DNA from: Saprospiraceae bacterium
GTDB taxonomy: Bacteria; Bacteroidota; Bacteroidia; Chitinophagales; Saprospiraceae
Assembly (NCBI GenBank): GCA_027009605.1
Contig: JALVCY010000456.1
Coordinates: forward strand, 1 to 9,322
Direction: 5' to 3'
Length of the DNA: 9,322 nucleotides
Of the stretch, positions 6,346-9,322 are shown in pieces. The translations under genes and the position numbers were made by a program. Below the pieces are notes generated by a model, which had not been told where the DNA came from, searched no databases, and saw only the letters and a list, made by a program, of their open reading frames with translations. Positions within the stretch are counted from its first letter, which is position 1; each line of letters opens with the position of its first letter.

Positions 6346-6435
6346 TTTACCACGAGATAATTTAACCACGAAAAGCACGAAAAGCACGCTAGACGTAGGT
6401 TTTACCACGAAAGACACGAAAAGCACGAAAGACGA
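6346..6435. repeat. CACGAAAAG-type nine-base periodic tract
   Basis: Blocks starting TTTTACCACGA (6346), TTTAACCACGAAAAGCACG (6361) and TTTTACCACGAAAGACACG (6400) are followed by repeated nine-base steps CACGAAAAG or CACGAAAGA. Sequences of the form ACCACGAAAGACACGAAAG are known to me as widely scattered intergenic repeats in environmental bacterial genomes. Function is unknown. Confidence 0.8.
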
Positions 6436-6451
6436 TGACGGCTTAATAATA

Positions 6452-6483
6452 TAACGGTGTAGCGGTTTAACGGTGTAGCGGGT
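6452..6483. repeat. 16-bp tandem duplication
   Basis: TAACGGTGTAGCGGTT (6452-6467) is followed directly by TAACGGTGTAGCGGGT (6468-6483), differing at one base. Confidence 0.9.
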
Positions 6484-6562
6484 AGGCAGCCAGGAGAGCG
6501 TACCCCTTGAACGCCGAGTCCCCAAGAAAGCCAAAGCAAAGTTGGATTTTTTGTCGCATGCC

Positions 6563-6623
6563 CCTGCCGATTCCTTCCTATCGGTATTCCGCTTCGCTCC
6601 AAGCTTAGCGATTAAAAACGTCC
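6563..6623 (+). repeat. Dispersed intergenic repeat, copy 1
   Basis: This copy contains TGCCGATTCC, CTATCGGTATTCCGCT, CGCTCCAAGCTTAGCGAT and GATTAAAAACGTCC in order, shared with copies at 6803-6886 and 6919-7012. It has a 4-base insertion (TTCC) in the first block relative to copy 2. Confidence 0.85.
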
Positions 6624-6643
6624 ACTCACCGGATCGCTAAGCT
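6602..6643. repeat. Inverted repeat AGCTTAGCGAT / ATCGCTAAGCT
   Basis: The 11-bp arms at 6602-6612 and 6633-6643 are exact reverse complements with a 20-nt loop. They arise because repeat copy 1 faces the inverted copy that follows. Confidence 0.85.
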
Positions 6644-6710
6644 CGTAGCCTTTTGACGACGAAGTCGAAAAAAGGTGGAGCACCGATAGTGATGCGGTGG
6701 GTGAGCCAAG
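6632..6710 (-). repeat. Dispersed intergenic repeat, inverted copy
   Basis: Read on the minus strand, this stretch gives CTTGGCTCACC, TATCGGT and then AGCTTAGCGATCC in the same order as copy 2 at 6832-6888, but with a diverged and longer middle part rich in TTTTCGACTTCGTCG. The outer arm GGTGAGCCAAG (6700-6710) pairs exactly with CTTGGCTCACC at 6832-6842. Confidence 0.75.
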
Positions 6711-6756
6711 CCGTTCGCACAAGACCAAGAAAAAGATACTGCATTTGCTTGGCTTC

Positions 6757-6795
6757 ATGTATAATTTCCGGAATTTTTGCGAAAAAGTTATACAT
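6757..6795. repeat. Inverted repeat with nested A/T hairpin
   Basis: ATGTATAA (6757-6764) and TTATACAT (6788-6795) are exact reverse complements, and the interior contains TTTTTGCGAAAAA (6774-6786), itself a hairpin. This sits between the inverted copy and copy 2 of the dispersed repeat, as if at the centre of a larger symmetric structure. Confidence 0.75.
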
Positions 6796-6802
6796 AAAGT
6801 AT

Positions 6803-6886
6803 GTGGATGCTCTAATCTTCAGTGCGCAATTCTTGGCTCACCTGCCGATTCCTATCGGTATTCCGCTGCGCTCCAAGCTTAGCGAT
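6803..6886 (+). repeat. Dispersed intergenic repeat, copy 2 (extended form)
   Basis: It begins GTGGATGCTCTAATC, then ATTCTTGGCTCACCTG, TGCCGATTCCTATCGG and CTCCAAGCTTAGCGAT. It is repeated 116 bp further on as copy 3. Confidence 0.88.
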
Positions 6887-6918
6887 CCGTTTTTGTGGAA
6901 AAGCTTGAGCATGGTGTA

Positions 6919-7012
6919 GTGGATGCTCTAATCTCCTATGCGTGATTCTTGGCTCATCTGTCGATTCCTATCGGCTCTGCGCTGTGTTCCAAGCAAAAGA
7001 TTAAAAACGTCC
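6919..7012 (+). repeat. Dispersed intergenic repeat, copy 3 (extended form)
   Basis: It begins GTGGATGCTCTAATC, then ATTCTTGGCTCATCTG, GTCGATTCCTATCGG and TTCCAAGC, and ends GATTAAAAACGTCC as in copy 1. It is more diverged than copies 1 and 2, having lost the CTTAGCG block. Confidence 0.85.
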
Positions 7013-7029
7013 CTACTTCTCCACTCTTC

Positions 7030-7080
7030 ATTCTACATTCTTAAATCTTAATTCTGCATTCTTAAATCTTAATTCCTGAT
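7030..7080. repeat. 21-bp tandem duplication (ATTCTRCATTCTTAAATCTTA)
   Basis: Unit 1 at 7030-7050 and unit 2 at 7051-7071 differ at one base (A/G at unit position 6), followed by a partial third start, ATTCCTGAT. The AAATCTTAA inside each unit (7043-7051 and 7064-7072) is the reverse complement of TTAAGATTT at 7117-7125, close to the serine hydrolase stop, so it could pair in the 3' end of that transcript. Confidence 0.85.
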
Positions 7081-7134
7081 GGAGGCGGGTCGAATTGGAG
7101 AGTTAAGAGTTACGGGTTAAGATTTTTGAAGTGA

Positions 7135-8466
7135 TTACTCCCCAATAGCATCCACAACCCCCGAGACCAAATCATCCGCCGCAAAATCAGGATAACCCAA
7201 CAAACCCATACGCACAATCACCAAGTCTTGACTAGGCAAAATATACACATATTGCCCTTGATACCCGTCACAATAAAACATATCCTTGGGACTTTTGGGA
7301 TATTCTCCTCCCGCATTCAACCAAAATTGAGCTCCATAGTCCCCTTCCGAACCTTGGGCAGGTGTTGCCGTGTAACGAACCCAACCTTCCGGCAAAATCC
7401 GCTCCCCGTTCCAAACGCCGTCTTGCAGATACAACAGCCCGAATTTGGCCCAATCTCTAGGCGTAGCAAAGCTGTAGGATGAACCAATGTAATTACCCAC
7501 TAAGTCCGTTTCCAAAACCATCGAATTCATCCCCAACTTACCAAATAAGGCTTCATGCGGAAAATCCAAATAGGATTGAGTGGTCGCAAACTGTCTGCGC
7601 AAAAGCCCACTCAACAAGTTGGTCGTACCGGACGAATACTCCCAGTGCTCCCCAATCGGAAATTCTAGCGGTTTGTTCAATTGTACACCGGACACATCGG
7701 ATGCTTCAAATAACATTTTGGTGGCATCGGAGATAGAGGCATAATCTTCAGTCCATTCCAAGCCGCTGTTCATTTGAAGCAGATTGTTATAGGTGATGGC
7801 TTTTCGATTATCTGTCCATTCCGGTGGATTCACGGGCTGATGAATATCGATTTTGCCCCGCATCACTTGGATACCATAAAGCGCATTGACGATACTTTTG
7901 GTCATTGACCAACCCAAAAGCGGGGTTTCCTTGTCAAATCCGGGAGCGTATTGCTCACCCACTATTTGTCCCCGATGAACGACGACAACGGCTCTCGTTT
8001 TTTGGATGTTTTCTCCCGGCTTATCGAAGGCTTGACGAACTATCTCCTGCACATCCGGACGAATGGCTGCGACTTCTTTTTTGCCGTAAGGCCAAGGCAA
8101 GCTATCACTCAAACTCGCCCTTGGCGGGACATGGTCAAAGTCTGCGGGAACTGTCCCGTCCAAACCGATGAGTACACAACCATACCCCTTCCGGTAAATC
8201 GCTTTCCGCTTGCGCAAACCAAAAATAGTAGAAGTGACCGATTGCTCCTTTTCGTCAATCACATTTTTTGCTTGACTAATGATGTCGATGTCATTGTCGT
8301 TTCGCTCAATATCGGCCTGATTGCGGTGAGCTATAAAGTGACAAGAACAGACACTATGCGCCGCAAATCCGCTAATAATCGGTGTCCGCGGATAAAATAG
8401 GGCAAAAAACGCCCAAATTATCGCCGCTAACACCACCAGTAAAAAATATCTAATAAGCTTTTTCAT
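7135..8466 (-). CDS. Membrane-anchored SxxK serine hydrolase (class C beta-lactamase-like family)
   Basis: This 443-residue protein starts with a single hydrophobic segment (5-25) that is probably an uncleaved anchor or signal, so the catalytic domain should lie in the periplasm. The domain (about 135-443) has the SxxK nucleophile motif S187-M-T-K190 in LGWSMTKS, the second motif Y277-S-S (WEYSSGTTN), and GYQGQ at 401-405 near where the third motif is expected. This fits the penicillin-binding/class C beta-lactamase superfamily, closest to the 6-aminohexanoate-dimer hydrolase-like group, which also includes esterases and peptidases; resistance to beta-lactams should not be assumed. The region 39-110 (CSCHF...GYGCVLIG) is a conserved N-terminal extension in this group. 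It begins 20 nt after the hisS stop and is probably co-transcribed with it. No clear terminator follows. Confidence 0.9.
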   Translation of the reverse strand: MKKLIRYFLLVVLAAIIWAFFALFYPRTPIISGFAAHSVCSCHFIAHRNQADIERNDNDIDIISQAKNVIDEKEQSVTSTIFGLRKRKAIYRKGYGCVLIGLDGTVPADFDHVPPRASLSDSLPWPYGKKEVAAIRPDVQEIVRQAFDKPGENIQKTRAVVVVHRGQIVGEQYAPGFDKETPLLGWSMTKSIVNALYGIQVMRGKIDIHQPVNPPEWTDNRKAITYNNLLQMNSGLEWTEDYASISDATKMLFEASDVSGVQLNKPLEFPIGEHWEYSSGTTNLLSGLLRRQFATTQSYLDFPHEALFGKLGMNSMVLETDLVGNYIGSSYSFATPRDWAKFGLLYLQDGVWNGERILPEGWVRYTATPAQGSEGDYGAQFWLNAGGEYPKSPKDMFYCDGYQGQYVYILPSQDLVIVRMGLLGYPDFAADDLVSGVVDAIGE

Positions 8467-8486
8467 CCAATCGAATGCCCCGGATA

Positions 8487-9322
8487 CTAACCTAACACTT
8501 CAATAAGCTCTTCTAAAAACAGGCTGCGTTGTGCACCGGAATCCATATCCTTTAGCACCAAATGTCCGGTCTCCATTTCATTGTCTCCAATCACAAGGAC
8601 ATAGGGTACGTTTCGAGCATTGGCATATTTCATTTGCTTTTTCATCTTGGCCGGTTCCGGATAAATATCAGCCGAAATCCCCGCTTTGCGCAAAGCTGTC
8701 AATATCCCAAACCCATAATCCAAGGCCACATCATCAAAAGTCACGATTAAGACCTTGACTTCATTTTCGATTCCTTGCGGAAAAAGCTGGCGGGACTCCA
8801 TAATATCATAAATCCGCTCCGCTCCAAAAGAAATCCCCACCCCGGACATATTTTTCAATCCAAAAATGCCCGTCAAATCATCATATCGTCCGCCCCCGAG
8901 AATACTTCCCATCCGAACATCATTAGCAGTGACTTCAAAGATTGTTCCCGTATAATAACTCAACCCGCGAGCCAAGGCAATATCAAATTTTAGGACATTC
9001 TTCAATGGGCTATGCTCCAAAAAACGCCAAATAGCTTGCAACTCTTCTACTCCTGTCAGCCCTATTTCCGAGCCGGCATCATCCATTTTGGCCGCCAGCT
9101 CTTCTATCGATGCAATCTCCAGCAAATCCATCAATCGCCGGGCATTTTCTTCCGGAATCTCCCGCCGAATCAACTCATCCATGACGCCTTGACGCCCAAT
9201 CTTGTCTAACTTATCTATGGCCACAGTCATATCGACAAATTTATCGTCCCTAATACCGGCGGCTTCTGCTATCCCTGCCAATACTTTCCGGTTGTTGATA
9301 TGAATGGTCACATCTATGCCCA
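8487..9322 (-). CDS. hisS: Histidyl-tRNA synthetase, C-terminal part (runs off the right edge)
   Basis: HisRS charges tRNA-His with histidine in the cytoplasm. The frame is open to the window edge and reads GIDVTIHINNRKVLAGIAEAAG at the edge, so about 278 C-terminal residues are present and roughly 180 N-terminal residues (class II motifs 1 and 2) are missing. The GTG at 9311 is an internal valine, not the start. Visible hallmarks, counted from that valine, are the histidine-binding motif ARGLSYYTGTIFEV (114-127), GSILGGGRYDDL (135-146) and class II motif 3, GVGISFGAERIYDIM (157-171). The anticodon-binding domain follows (about 185-274), starting KVLIVTFDD and ending IEVLG. A serine hydrolase gene follows after 20 nt on the same strand. 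Confidence 0.97.
   Translation of the reverse strand, partial: GIDVTIHINNRKVLAGIAEAAGIRDDKFVDMTVAIDKLDKIGRQGVMDELIRREIPEENARRLMDLLEIASIEELAAKMDDAGSEIGLTGVEELQAIWRFLEHSPLKNVLKFDIALARGLSYYTGTIFEVTANDVRMGSILGGGRYDDLTGIFGLKNMSGVGISFGAERIYDIMESRQLFPQGIENEVKVLIVTFDDVALDYGFGILTALRKAGISADIYPEPAKMKKQMKYANARNVPYVLVIGDNEMETGHLVLKDMDSGAQRSLFLEELIEVLG

Larger units (their letters stand above)
6330..7134. other. 805-bp convergent spacer made largely of short repeats; no convincing gene
   Basis: This gap lies between the 3' ends of the DUF3109 gene (plus) and the serine hydrolase (minus). It contains a CACGAAAAG-periodic tract, a 16-bp duplication, three direct copies and one inverted copy of a roughly 45-85 bp element, a hairpin at 6757-6795 and a 21-bp tandem duplication, each listed separately. 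The ORFs it contains (for example 6653-6919 plus and 6322-6602 minus) run through repeat units and show no conserved domain. No transposase or terminal inverted repeats of an insertion sequence are visible. Confidence 0.8.

Noticed and set aside
6653..6919. 88-codon plus-strand ORF and 66- to 70-codon minus-strand ORFs at 6322-6602
   Set aside because: They run through the intergenic repeat copies and their peptides reflect the repeat sequence; no domain, ribosome site or promoter supports them.
6346..7080. CRISPR array or insertion sequence in the repeat spacer
   Set aside because: Repeats differ in length and orientation, spacing is irregular, no cas or transposase gene is present, and no terminal inverted repeats with target duplications are visible.
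7951..8400. 149-codon plus-strand frame
   Set aside because: It is antisense to the N-terminal half of the serine hydrolase, which has a complete set of motifs and an intact frame.
9309..9311. GTG as the start of a 274-residue hisS
   Set aside because: The frame stays open upstream to the window edge and the residues there continue HisRS similarity, so this codon is an internal valine of a truncated gene.

Overview
This window looks like ordinary chromosomal sequence from a member of the Bacteroidota, probably close to Saprospiria (Lewinella/Haliscomenobacter-like). The reasons are a proline-rich TonB with the C-terminal domain typical of that group, a DUF4286 gene directly behind a TPR gene, the gcvH-vanZ-tonB gene order, the near absence of Shine-Dalgarno sequences, and one good match to the Bacteroidota promoter (TTG, 20 nt, TAnnTTTG). 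The phylum is well supported; the class is inferred from remembered sequence similarity.

Layout. Positions 1-1910 (minus) hold a secreted TPR protein followed 3 nt later by the start of a DUF4286 gene that runs off the left edge. Positions 2068-3480 (minus) hold vanZ and tonB, 11 nt apart, closed by a strong terminator. gcvH (3578-3967, minus) ends in its own hairpin terminator, so the vanZ-tonB pair may be reached by read-through. A mitochondrial-type citrate synthase (4117-5415, minus) ends in another clear terminator. A 341-bp divergent gap separates it from a plus-strand DUF3109 cysteine-cluster protein (5757-6329). Next comes an 805-bp convergent spacer (6330-7134) that carries no convincing gene but at least four families of short repeats. 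A membrane-anchored SxxK serine hydrolase (7135-8466, minus) lies 20 nt downstream of hisS, whose C-terminal 60% is visible up to the right edge.

The genes are mostly housekeeping: TCA-cycle entry (citrate synthase), one-carbon metabolism (GcvH), translation (HisRS), energising of outer-membrane transport (TonB) and envelope proteins (TPR protein, VanZ-like protein, serine hydrolase). I found no defence system, CRISPR array, intact mobile element, tRNA or rRNA.

The points that merit a second look are the mosaic repeat spacer, a near-identical palindrome used at two intergenic sites, the eukaryote-type citrate synthase, the double-membrane-segment TonB with two polyproline tracts, and a possible 24-codon leader ORF whose stop overlaps the DUF3109 start. 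I see no strong sign of a wholly new system.
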